DNA from: Rhizomys pruinosus
Lineage: Eukaryota > Chordata > Mammalia > Rodentia > Spalacidae
DNA: 64,000 nt
Reading direction: 5' to 3'
Assembly: GCA_009823505.1 (NCBI GenBank)
Contig: VZQC01011025.1
Coordinates: 609,687 to 673,686, forward strand
In this document: positions 55,501 to 64,000 of the stretch, in pieces
Layout: the number at the start of each line of letters is the position of its first letter
How positions within the stretch are numbered: position 1 is the stretch's first letter
Made by a program: the position numbers and the translations under genes
The notes under the pieces: model-generated
Seen by the model: only the letters and a program-made list of their open reading frames with translations
Told to the model about the DNA's origin: nothing
The model's database searches: none

Positions 55501-58500
55501 AGACCCTGTCTCAAACAGGGGAGCCAGGAGAGATGGCTGCTCTCACAGAGGATCCAGGTTCAGTTCCCAGCACCCACATGGTGGCTAACAACTGTCCATA
55601 ACCCCGGTTTAAGGAGAATCGGACACCTTCTGTCTCCAAGGGCATTGCACAACAAGGGTGCAGTTAACACACGTGCAGGCGATACACTCATATACATCAA
55701 ATAAAAGTAATTAACAAGCCGGGCGTGGTGGCGCACTCCTTTAAAAATCCGACCGAGCACTCGGGAGGCAGAGGCAGGAGGATCTTGTGAGTTCAAGGCC
55801 AGCCTGGTCTACAGAATGAGTTCCAGGAGCAGCTGGGGCTACAGAGAACCCTGTCTCAAAAAAGACAAAAAAAAAAAAAAAAAGTAATAAACAATAAAAT
55901 AATCTTTAAAAAGAACAGGGGCTGAGGATGTACTCTGTGAGAAGACCTGCTTAGCATATGCAAGCCATGGGTCTGATCCCCAGCATCACACAGGGCAGAC
56001 ACGCTGGGACACACAGTTTCAATGCCAGCACTCAGGACGGGGCAGGAAGATCAGAAGCTCAGTCATCCCTGCTTACATAAGGAGTGCTAAGGCCAGACAA
56101 GGCTAGATAAAGTAGTCTGGAGTTCTGCAGCCTCAGTGCTGGGGAGGGAGTCAGGAGGCTCCGGGGGCTCACTGTCAGCCAGGCTGGCCTCACCACTGAG
56201 CTCCAGGCCAGGAGAGCCTGTCTCAAAGGAGGTGGCTGATGCCGGGCGTGGTGGCGCATGCCTTTAATCCTAGCACTTGGAGGCAGAGGCAGGCGATCTT
56301 TGTGATTTCAAGCCAGCCTGGTCTACAGAGTGAGTTCCAGGACAGCTGGGACTACAGGGAGACCTGTCTCGAAAAGACCAAAAAAAAAAACAAACAAAAA
56401 AGAGGTGGCCGGCATCTCTGAGGGTGACACCTAAGGCTGTCCTCCAGCCTCTGAGTGCTTGCACACACACAATCACACACATTTTTTTTTCACACATCTT
56501 TTTTATTTTTTTATTTTTTTTTATTTATTTCGGTATGTGTATCAATGTACTGTCTGCATGCAGGTTTGTGCACCCGTGTCGTGCAATGCCGCGGAGGTCA
56601 GAAGAGGGTCTCGGATTCCCCTGGAACTGGAGTTCTCCTGGAATTGGAGTTTCAGACGGCTCTTGGCCGCCATGTGGGTGCTGGGGATCGAACCCGGGTC
56701 CTCTGCAAGAGCGGTCGGCGCTCTTAACCGCTAGGCCATCTCTCCAGCCCCCGGCCATCTCTCCAGCCCCCACATCTTTTTTAAAAGATACTTTATAGTC
56801 AAGCCTAGTGGCCCATGGAGGCAGAGGCAAGTGGCTCTCTGAGATTGAGACCAGTCTGGTCTACATAGTAAGTTCCAGGCTAGCTGGGACTACAGGAAGA
56901 CCCTGTGCCAAAAAAATAAAAATTAAATAAAAAATAATAAAAGGAGTAAATCCACAAGTATTATCACTGACATTTTCAGTTTGTTTCGTGTGCACAGTTC
57001 TGAGCCCTGAACTCAAGGCCTCCCCAATGCTAGCTGAGTGCTCGACCACCGAATTAAATCCGTGGCCCAACTTCATCCAATTATGTTTGTTTGTTTGTTT
57101 GTGTGGAGGTGGGCACGTGTATGGGCCATGGTACACATGCGTGGAGGTCAGAAGGAAGACAGCTTGGAGAATTGCTTCTCTTCTGGTATTGACTCTGGGC
57201 ATGAGGCTTGGGGACAGGTGCCTTACCGTACCACTGAGCCATCCTATACATGTTTCCCATACACAAACTTTTTTTTCTGTATGTGTATGAATGTACTGTC
57301 TGCATGCAAGTTTGTGCACCCGTGTTGTGCAATGCCGCGGAGGTCAGAAGAGGGCGTCGGATTCCCCTCTGGAACTGGAGTTCTCCTGGAATTGGAGTTT
57401 CAGACGGTTCTCGGCCGCTATGTGGGTGCTGGGGATCAAACCCAGGTCCTCTGTAAGAGCGGTCAGCACTCTTAACCACTAGGCCATCTCTCCAGCCCAT
57501 ACACAAACTTTTTTTTAAGTAAACATACTAGCTGGCACATTAAATAAAGACTTTCATACTGGGCCACTGCATGGTGCAGAGATCATGTTAGTATTTTCTT
57601 CCAAGAGCAAAGCACTCACCGCTGCTTCTCCCTCTGGGAGATCTGTCTCTGCAGACTGTCGGATTGGCTCAGACATTCCCGTGTACATTTCTCATCCTCA
57701 TCTTCAGCGTCTGCCTGCGCCTTCTCTGCTTGCTGCAATCTGGTGTAATTCAAATCAACTTTGGGTAAAACTGAGGCTAGAACTAGGGTGTAAAAGGGTG
57801 AAGAAGACAAATAAAAGAAAAATGGGGAAATAGAAACATTTCTAAATGAAAACAAAGTCTGGGGAGAACTCACAAACTCAAACGTGAAGGAGCCACACAG
57901 TGTCTAGAGACAGCGTAATATGCCCAGAATACTATCTTCAAATTTGCTTTATTTCTTGTTCGTAATTAATGCAAAGCAATATAGCCTTTACCATCATAGG
58001 ATAACGAATCAAATTTCAACATATAACTAGGTATGTTACTGGCTTTTTACAAAACCATGAAGAGCATAGTGCTTAGGTGTACAGAAGGTCAAGACGACAC
58101 CTGTTACATGTGATGCTAAGACGTGAACTCCACGAGGCCCAGAGCAAAGAGTGATGAGTACTCTCAAGAACAATGGAGTCCTTCCACGAAGATCTGGATG
58201 CAGTTGCTACACTAGGCCAAAGCTGTATTGTATATATTTTTATGTGTGTATGGATATAGATTTATATTAAAATTCAAAAAGAATTTAATGCTAGTTGGCA
58301 TCATCATTCCCTAGAGATAACTTTTGTTTCTCTCACCATTTAATAATAAAAATTAGCTTAAAACATTGTGAGCCTCATTTTTTCTGGTTTTATTTATAAG
58401 ACACTGCTTTGCCCCAGGCTTGGTTCCACTTCTTGCCTTCCTTGGCCATCAAGATTTCTGAGGTTTATTTTCAATATTTTGTAAGAAAATATTTCCCAGG

Positions 58501-60288
58501 GTTCAAGGGTCATTACTCTTTGTAAGGAATCACAAGAGAAATAAATTTCTGTTCAACTAACAACAACAACAAAAAATAATCCCGCCTCTTCTCTTCCTCT
58601 GTGCCTCAAAAACATCCCAGCGGAGCAGCGTGCACCGGAGTCAGAAAGCCGCCAAGGAAAGAAGAATAACACTTAAGTTACCTCTAGGTTTGAATTGATA
58701 TTAAAATATTAAGGCGGTAGGGGCGGACTCAAGTTTCTTTCTCTAAGGTAACAGGAAGTAAAGAAAGAGTGAGGTAGGCCTTGCAGTTGTGCTATTAACC
58801 AGAGGGCAGAAGGGAACGAGCTTGGAGGCTGAAGCCCGGGCAACGGCTAACCTGGGGGAGGAGTTGCCTTGAAAATGTATTTTTAAAAAAATTAACAAAG
58901 AGCTGGACACAGTGGCGCACGCCTTTAATCCCCACACTCTGGAGACAGAGGCAGGTGGAGCTCTGGGTTCCAGGCCTGCCTGGTCTACATAGCAAGTTCT
59001 TGGCCAGCCAGGGGTCACATCATAAGATCCTGTCCAAAAAACAGGTGAGCCATTAGGCCAAGGGTCCATCAGGGGGAACATATCTGCCAACACAGCATGA
59101 AACTAAAGGGTTAGACTTTTTTCCATCAAAAAGTCGCTAAAAAGATAAAACTGTGTTTGAAAATCCTGCCCTCCACATAGCTGATAACTCGAATCTGCCC
59201 TTGTGCACAAGGTTGAGGAATGTATTTGGGGGAGCCCAGTGCACCTAAGCTGCCTGCCAGCAGCCGACCACAAAACGTGCAGGGTTCTTAAGGCCCTTGG
59301 ACAATACGGATAGCATAGATTCTTTTCCATTTAATATATCACAAAAGTATGGGTTCTCCTGCGGTCCGAGTGGGTTTCAGAAGGAAATGTCTTTGACCAG
59401 CTTATACTGGTCCTGTGGGTCACTGCCGGCGCATTTCACCAGTGACATTGCTATCGTCCTAGTCTGAGTTAACAAATCGTTGTCACTTCATAATGGAACG
59501 AACAGAAATCAAAGACAGAAAAAGGTAATAAAGATGTCCAAAATGTAAAAATGGGGATAAAGAAAACAAAAAAGAAGAAAGAAAAAAGAAAAAGAAGAAA
59601 GGATGTCAATAAAAGAATATTCATGTCAGTAAAGCATTAATAGTTATGTTTCTCATAAGTTCAAAGAAAGTAATGATAAGACATGCGACACCAACATGAC
59701 AAGCAATGGAAATACATTACATCTTCCAACAGTAAAAGTGAAAAATGTCAATATCGAAGAATTTAACCTCAATAAAATCAGACCTCTGATTAGGCTGAGA
59801 GGCCTAAGCTCAAAGAAACCAAACCATTGTGCTAACTGCAATCTTCTGACAGAGATGCAAACAGTGATGACCACGGTTACTCGGCGTGGGAAGCACCCGG
59901 GACAATCCCCCCTTGGATTCTGCCCGGCTCTGCACTCTTTCCAAGGTCTTTGTGTTGCGTTTTATGTCATAGGTAGACTGACATGAGTTTGCCTTTTAAA
60001 AATGTCTGCAAGAGGGGAGCTTCAAACGAACCAGCCTAACATAAGCAACTTGATTCCATGCAACAACCCAAAGAGGCAAAACTTGACTCAGCTGGAACAA
60101 AAACAGGCCATAGGGCGCTGTGCCTGTGGCAGGTGTCCAAGCTCAATGAAGGAAGAGGGGAGAAGAGAAACAGATCTGGAGATGCTGTACCTGTGTTCCA
60201 GCTGCCTCATGGCTGTGGTGATTTTATTGGTTTTCTCTTCTAGTCGGGCAATTATTTCATTTTTTTCTTTCAAGTCATCTTCAGAGCC
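40686..60288 (-). CDS. RUFY2: RUFY2, RUN and FYVE domain protein 2 (C-terminal part, seven exons)
   Basis: Rab-effector-type endosomal protein. The exons on the - strand, in order, are 60288-60191, 57739-57620, 52102-51973, 49681-49587, 43297-43249, 40991-40914 and 40823-40686. They join in phase to 708 nt, which is 235 residues plus TAA. The first four encode Glu/Lys-rich coiled coil ([29 protein letters not shown]). The last two encode a FYVE finger with WLKD, KRKHHCRNCG and RVCDSC and four Cys pairs, the pattern that binds PtdIns3P and two zinc ions. The RUN domain and upstream exons lie beyond the right edge. Noisy second copies of the last three exons sit at 45.7-48.4 kb and look like assembly duplication. 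RUFY1 is the main alternative, but linkage to HNRNPH3 supports RUFY2. Confidence 0.93.
40914..40991 (-). CDS. RUFY2: RUFY2 FYVE exon 1 (clean copy)
   Basis: 78 nt, acceptor cctactag and donor gtatga. It encodes [20 protein letters not shown] and SLSKRK: the WxxD motif, the first Cys pair and the start of the basic patch. Confidence 0.95.
41182..41395 (+). mobile_element. B2 SINE
   Basis: B2 with head actggagagatggctcagc and B2 tail. Repeated in the duplicated block at about 46222-46445. Confidence 0.9.
41509..41754 (+). repeat. Five-copy ~49-bp minisatellite derived from an ID-like SINE
   Basis: Unit actggcagcatggttcagtg continuing cttgcctagcacgcaccagg, repeated about five times with few changes. 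The unit resembles the A/B-box core of an ID (tRNA-Ala-like) SINE. A noisy copy lies at about 46550-46815. Confidence 0.92.
42041..42372. other. Assembly gap of 332 N
   Basis: A run of N. Flanks do not join the way the second copy does: at the equivalent point (47097) the second copy continues with different sequence. Confidence 0.98.
42445..42640 (+). mobile_element. 3' part of a MaLR (MTD-like) LTR
   Basis: Matches the 3' half of the LTR at 2446, from ggagcaagccagtgaacag to gaagacaaactagga. Its 5' half is lost or in the gap. Confidence 0.85.
43012..43600 (-). mobile_element. Two B1 elements and a GT microsatellite
   Basis: B1 43012-43150 (-), then the RUFY2 exon 43249-43297, a (GT)n run at about 43434-43467, and B1 43468-43600 (-). 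Confidence 0.9.
43249..43297 (-). CDS. RUFY2: RUFY2 short linker exon (clean copy)
   Basis: 49 nt, acceptor tttttag and donor gtgagg. It encodes [16 protein letters not shown]. The in-phase join gives [15 protein letters not shown]. Confidence 0.92.
43838..43893 (+). repeat. CACACACGGGCACACC-type tandem repeat
   Basis: Three to four copies of a ~16-bp unit (gggcacacccacacac) inside an old SINE. Confidence 0.85.
44090..44235 (+). mobile_element. B1 SINE at the contig join
   Basis: Full B1 that runs into an A-tract ending at the N at 44239. Confidence 0.9.
44239..44239. other. Single N joining two overlapping contigs
   Basis: Sequence right of this N repeats what begins at 39262. The two sides overlap by about 5 kb. 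Confidence 0.85.
45711..45854 (-). pseudogene. Duplicate of the RUFY2 terminal exon, frameshifted
   Basis: About 144 nt against 138. Several inserted or lost bases destroy the FYVE reading frame although the last codons and stop are preserved. Confidence 0.85.
45949..46026 (-). pseudogene. Duplicate of RUFY2 FYVE exon 1
   Basis: 78 nt and identical to 40914-40991, including both splice sites. Confidence 0.85.
47097..48060. other. Segment unique to the second copy
   Basis: It replaces the N gap and 42373-43010 of the first copy. It holds an old SINE near 47225-47345, unique DNA and a noisy B1 near 47880-48065. It may be the real filling of the gap. Confidence 0.5.
48382..48431 (-). pseudogene. 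Duplicate of the RUFY2 linker exon, frameshifted
   Basis: 50 nt against 49 in the clean copy; one extra T in aagttttggacc breaks the frame. Best read as an assembly artefact. Confidence 0.85.
49587..49681 (-). CDS. RUFY2: RUFY2 coiled-coil exon before the FYVE-linked exons
   Basis: 95 nt, acceptor ttttgaag and donor gtaatt. It encodes [20 protein letters not shown] and [10 protein letters not shown]. It sits just right of the noisy duplicated block and has a single clean copy. Confidence 0.92.
49740..51720. mobile_element. SINEs in a RUFY2 intron
   Basis: Old B1 near 49810-49945 (-), B1 50110-50250 (-), B1 50470-50565 (-), B1 50575-50725 (-), B2 50745-50970 (-), B1 51080-51230 (+), old B2 51240-51445 (+), full B2 51446-51715 (+) with a long A-rich tail. 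Confidence 0.87.
51850..51890 (+). repeat. CATA microsatellite
   Basis: About ten cata units after a B1-like element at 51745-51850. Confidence 0.93.
51973..52102 (-). CDS. RUFY2: RUFY2 coiled-coil exon
   Basis: 130 nt, acceptor attcaag and donor gtaaat. It encodes [20 protein letters not shown], then [15 protein letters not shown], a well-conserved RUFY segment. It ends in phase 0. Confidence 0.92.
52362..56045. mobile_element. SINE array in a RUFY2 intron, partly unpolished
   Basis: B2 52362-52645 (+), B1 scrap 52645-52745 (-), B1 52970-53120 (-), B2 53195-53440 (+), B1 53635-53780 (-), B1 53810-53955 (-), B2 53965-54200 (-), B2 54451-54715 (+), B2/B3-like 54717-54910 (+) ending in CA repeats, B2 55120-55365 (+), B1 55385-55515 (+), B2-like 55520-55715 (+), B1 55717-55880 (+), ID-like 55918-56045 (+). 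Unique islands lie at 52746-52940 and 53450-53630. Confidence 0.85.
56240..57500. mobile_element. SINEs in a RUFY2 intron
   Basis: B1 56240-56400 (+), B2 56505-56753 (-) with a short head duplication to 56770, B1 56795-56920 (+), old B4/B2-like 56990-57245, B2 57270-57500 (-). Confidence 0.87.
57620..57739 (-). CDS. RUFY2: RUFY2 coiled-coil exon
   Basis: 120 nt, acceptor cacccag-like (tacaccag) and donor gtgagt. It encodes [17 protein letters not shown], then [12 protein letters not shown], a heptad-rich acidic/basic coil. The phase matches both neighbours. Confidence 0.9.
57840..58890. other. RUFY2 intron, unique DNA
   Basis: No SINE, exon or RNA gene recognised. AT-rich. Confidence 0.5.
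58900..59040 (+). mobile_element. B1 SINE
   Basis: Diverged B1, agctggacacagtggcgcac to a short A-run. Confidence 0.85.
59041..60190. other. RUFY2 intron, unique DNA
   Basis: SINE-free. Purine-rich stretch at 59500-59610. A + strand ORF at 59696-59986 has no recognisable similarity. Confidence 0.5.
60191..60288 (-). CDS. RUFY2: RUFY2 coiled-coil exon
   Basis: 98 nt between the acceptor attaatag and the donor gtacag on the - strand. It encodes [19 protein letters not shown] and TAMRQLEH, and ends two nt into an Arg codon completed by the next exon. Confidence 0.9.
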
Positions 60289-60311
60289 CTATTAATAAAA
60301 ACATAAGAGCT

Positions 60312-63300
60312 GAGCCTGGCACGGTGGTGCACGCCTTTATCCCAGCATTCAAGAGGCAGAGGCAGGCAGATCTCTAAGCTCTAGGCCAGCCTTGTCTACA
60401 TAGTGAGTTCCAGGCCAGCTGGGGCAACAGGGAGACCTTGTCTTATCAATCAAACACATAAGAGCTATGATGGTTGGGTTTTTCTGTTTTTGGTCTTTTC
60501 GAGACAGGGTCTCCCTATAGCCCCAGCTGTCCTGGAATTCGCTCTATAGACCAGGCTGGCCTTGAACTCACAAAGATCTGCCTGCCTCTGCCTCCTAAGT
60601 GCTAGGATTAAAAATGTGCGCCACCATGCCTGGCTGAAAATAAATATTTTTGTTTTGGGGGTTTTTTTTTTTTTTTTTTGGTCTTTTTGAGACATGGTCT
60701 CCCTGTAGTCCCAGCTGTCCTGGAACTCACTCTGTAGACCAGGCTGGCCTTGAACTCACAAAGATCTGCCTGCCTCTGCCTCCCGAGTGCTAGGAGTAAA
60801 GGCGTGTGCCACCACGCCAGGTGAGAGTTATGATTTTTAACCTATTGGTCCAATTGTGCATGCCGAGAATGCCAGCACTCCAAGAGGCACTGGCTCCCCT
60901 CGAGACAATCACTGACACCCCAATACACGGGGACACTGAAGCCAGCCTGGGCTAGACACCCAAACCTTGTCTCACAAATAGCCAAATAATGATTATAAAA
61001 TACATATGGGTGGCCAGGCATGGTGGCAAACACCTTTAATCCTAGCACTTGGGAGGCAGAGTGGATCTCTGACTTCAAGGCCAGCCTGGTCTACATAGTG
61101 AGTTCCAGGCCAACTGGGGCTACAGGGAAACCCTGTCTCAAAACAAAACAAAACAAAACAACATATGGGATAGAGAGATGGCCGAGTGGATAAAGGCTTT
61201 TACCACACAAGACTGACCCCTGAGTTCAATTCCCAGAACCCACATGGTGTGAGGAGAGGCCCGACCCCACGAATTGTCCTCTCTTTTTAAATTTTTTTTT
61301 AATTTTATTTATTTCTGTATGTGTATGAATGTACTGTCTGCATGCAGGTTTGTGCATGAGTTGTCCTCTCAACATGAGCCTGGAGCCATACACACATCAT
61401 GTATATACACGACGAAAGTAAGTAAATTAAAAGCCTCAGGCTTAAATGATTCGAGGACAGTAACAGGATAAATTTGTGTAAAATTTAACTAAGGCCAGGC
61501 ATGATGGCACACGCCTTTTAATCCCAGCACTCGGGAGGCAGAGGCAGGTGATCTCTGTTAATTTGAGGCCAGTATCAAATTCAAGTCTATATAGCAAGTT
61601 CCAGGCTAGCCAGGGCTACATAGTGAGACCCTGTTTTTTGTTTTTGTTTTAATTTTATTTATTTCTGTATATGTATGAATGTACTGTCTGCATGCAAGTC
61701 TGTGCACCCGTGTCATGCAGTGCCGCGGAGGTCAGAAGAGGGTCTCGGATTCCCCTGGAACTGGAGTTCTCCTGGAATCGGAGTTACAGACAGTTCTCGG
61801 CCGCCATGTGGGTGCTGGGGATCGAACCCGGGTCCTCTGCAAGAGCGGTCGGTGCTCTTAGCCGCTAGGCCATCTCTCCAGCCCCAAGACCCTGTTTTTA
61901 AAAAATGGAAGGGAGAGCTGGAGAGATGGCCTAGCGGTTAAGAGCGCCGACCGCTCTTACAGAGGACCCAGGTTCGATCCCCAGCACCCACATGGCGGCC
62001 GAGAACCGTCTGAAACTCCAGTTCCAGGGGAATCCGACACCCTCTTCTTACCTCCGCGGCATTGCACGACACGGGTGCACAAACTTGCATGCAGACAGTA
62101 CATTCATACACATAAGGAAATAAAATTAATTAAAAAAAAAAAAAGAAATAGGAGTTTAAAAAAATGGAAGGGGGAGAAGTAGAAGGAGGAGAAGGAGAAG
62201 GAGGCTGGAGAGATGGCTCAGCAGTTGAAAAGCCTGGCTGCTCTTGCAGAGGACCCAGGTTTGGTCCAAGCACCCACATAGTGACCAACAACTGACCGGT
62301 TCCAGGGGATCTGATCCCCTTATCTTCTGGCATTGCCAAACATGGATACACTTACATACTTGCAAGCAAAACATTCATACATAGAAAAAAATTTTTTTTC
62401 ATTCTTATAATTACACTGGCGGTATACGAGATGACTGAGTGGGTGGACGTACTTGCTGCCAAGCCTCGTGACCTGTGTTCAATCCCCAGGATCTACATGG
62501 TGGAGAACAAGTCCTTCACACAAGCACTGCGTGTACACACAGAGTAAATACGTGGAATACATTTTTTTAAATTTCTGTGTATGAATGTATTGTCTGCATG
62601 TATGTAAGTGCACCCATGTTATGCAATGTCCACGAAGGTCAGAAAAGGGCATTGGATCCTCTGGAACTGAAGTTACGGATGACTGTCAGCCACTATGTGG
62701 GTGCTGGGAACCAAACCTGGGTCCTCTGCAAGAGCAGCCAGTGCTCTTACCACTGGTCATCTCCAGCCTGGCTAACAACTATTCATAACCCCAGTTCCAG
62801 GGGAACCCTCTTCTGATCTCCACAGGCATTGTATGACTCGAGTGCACTTACATGCATGCAGGCAATACACTCATACACATAAAATAGTAAAATATTTAAA
62901 AAAATTTTTTAATTAAAAAAGTAAGGCTGAGACAGAGGCAGCAGATCTCTGAATTCAAGGACAACCTGGTCTACAGAGTAACTCCCAGGGAAGCCAGGGC
63001 CACATAGTGAGATCCTGTCTCAAATAAACCAACCATATAACCTTCCTCGGGAAGTTTACCAACACGAATGTCAAGTTTAGATAGATAGTTCTAAAGACTT
63101 AATTTTCATACTACTAATGCCTTAGGGCATGATGGCACACACCTTTAATCCCAGCACTCTAGAGGCAGAGGCAGGAAGATCTGAGCTGGAGGCCAGCCTG
63201 GTTTACAGGGGAGTTCCAGGCCTGCTGGGGGTACAGGGAAACCCGGTCCCCAAAAGACAAAAAAACAAAAACAAATGAAAAAACCCACGATCTTAATTTT

Positions 63301-64000
63301 CATGTTACTAGTAGTTCAGCATTAAGAAACAAATTCAGGCTGGGCATGGTGGCAGGGAGTGAAAGGGTGAGGAGTTCAAGGCCATCTCGGCTCCTTAGCA
63401 AGTTTGAAGCTGACCTTGGCTACACCAGACCCTGTCTCAAAAACACAGATACAAATTTAGGCTCAGCATGTAGCTCAGTATGACACATGCTGGAGCTGGA
63501 GAGGCGGCCCGTACTCTGGCTGCCCTTGCGGAAGACTCAGGTTCAAATCCCAGCACCCACATGGTGGCTAACAGCCATCAGTCACCCCAGTTCCAGGAGA
63601 TCCGATGGCCTCTTCTGTCTTTCGTAGGCACTGCACAACACAAGTGCACTTAGCATATATACACTTAGAAGCATAAAAATAAGTAAATAAAAAAATATTA
63701 TTTATTATTTATTTATTTATTTTGAGACAGGGTCTCCCTACAGACCCAGCTGGCCTAGAACTCACACTGTAAACCAGGCTGGCCTTGAACTCACAGAGAT
63801 ACACCTGCCTCTGCCTCCCAAGTGCTAGGATTAAAGGCCTGTGCCACCACGCCCAGCTTAAACACAGTTCTTAGCTGCCATGTGGGTGCTTGGACTCGAA
63901 CCTGGGTCCTCTGCAAGAGCAGTTGGTGCTCTTAACCACTGAGCCATCTCTCCAGCCCTGTAAATCAAAACTTTCTTTTTTTTTTTTTTTTTTTTTTTTT
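60312..64000. mobile_element. SINE-saturated RUFY2 intron to the window end
   Basis: B1 60312-60450 (+), B1 60487-60640 (-), B1 60680-60825 (-), B1 61012-61145 (+), old B2 61160-61265 (+), B2 tail 61280-61350 (-), B1 61495-61640 (+), B2 61640-61890 (-), B2 61912-62135 (+), B2-like 62200-62395 (+), old 62420-62560 (+), B2 62560-62770 (-), B2 part 62770-62925 (+), B1 62925-63020 (+), B1 63120-63270 (+), B1 scrap 63335-63450 (+), B2 63490-63700 (+), B1 63720-63860 (-), B2 head 63861-63960 (-), poly(T) to the end. No RUFY2 exon was found here. Confidence 0.87.

Noticed and set aside
59696..59986. 97-codon ORF in a RUFY2 intron
   Set aside because: No recognisable similarity, on the strand opposite to RUFY2, no splice context. 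Left as unique intron DNA.

Overview
The window is nuclear DNA from a muroid rodent. It is packed with B1, B2, B4/ID-type SINEs, MaLR (MT/MTD-like) LTRs and L1, and it carries spliced genes and a CpG island. The SINEs share a consistent dialect unlike the mouse consensus I know: B1 copies read 'gctggggctacagggaga' and B2 copies read 'gacacgggtgcaca' near the tail. That suggests a non-Mus lineage, but I cannot name the species.

Two protein-coding genes are recognisable and they converge tail to tail. HNRNPH3 lies on the + strand. Its CpG-island promoter is at about 17.57-18.80 kb, a ~13 kb first intron follows, and nine coding exons run from 31,927 to 36,507, encoding an intact 342-residue protein with a poly(A) signal at 36,704. 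RUFY2 lies on the - strand. Its last seven coding exons (235 residues: coiled coil, then FYVE finger) run from 60,288 down to the stop at 40,686. The HNRNPH3-RUFY2 neighbourhood matches the mammalian 10q21.3-type order. PBLD is expected head-to-head on the left, but I could not find its coding exons here.

Layout. 1-4.7 kb: an old LTR interrupted by a very young MaLR element with two almost identical 366-bp LTRs and a target-site duplication. 4.8-7.8 kb: SINEs and a CTTT microsatellite. 8.0-11.6 kb: a UBE2D2-like processed retrocopy on the - strand, present twice around a single N. 11.8-17.5 kb: SINEs, a solo MaLR LTR and a little unique DNA with an unidentified ORF. 17.6-18.8 kb: CpG island. 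18.8-31.9 kb: HNRNPH3 intron 1, holding L1 fragments and a broken betaretrovirus-like ERV (gag-pro-pol, - strand). 31.9-36.7 kb: HNRNPH3 exons. 37-64 kb: RUFY2 3' end and introns, saturated with SINEs.

Assembly quality shapes the interpretation. There are single Ns at 10,158, 21,240, 25,041 and 44,239 and a 332-base N gap at 42,041-42,372. The segment 39.26-44.24 kb is repeated at 44.24-49.5 kb with many small indels. It is probably an uncollapsed contig overlap, and it duplicates the last three RUFY2 exons. Parts of 52.3-56.0 kb look similarly unpolished. I see no CRISPR, operon, phage or other prokaryotic system. The strongest leads are the retrocopy cut by an N, the young MaLR insertion, the false duplication, and a G-run cluster around HNRNPH3 exon 3.
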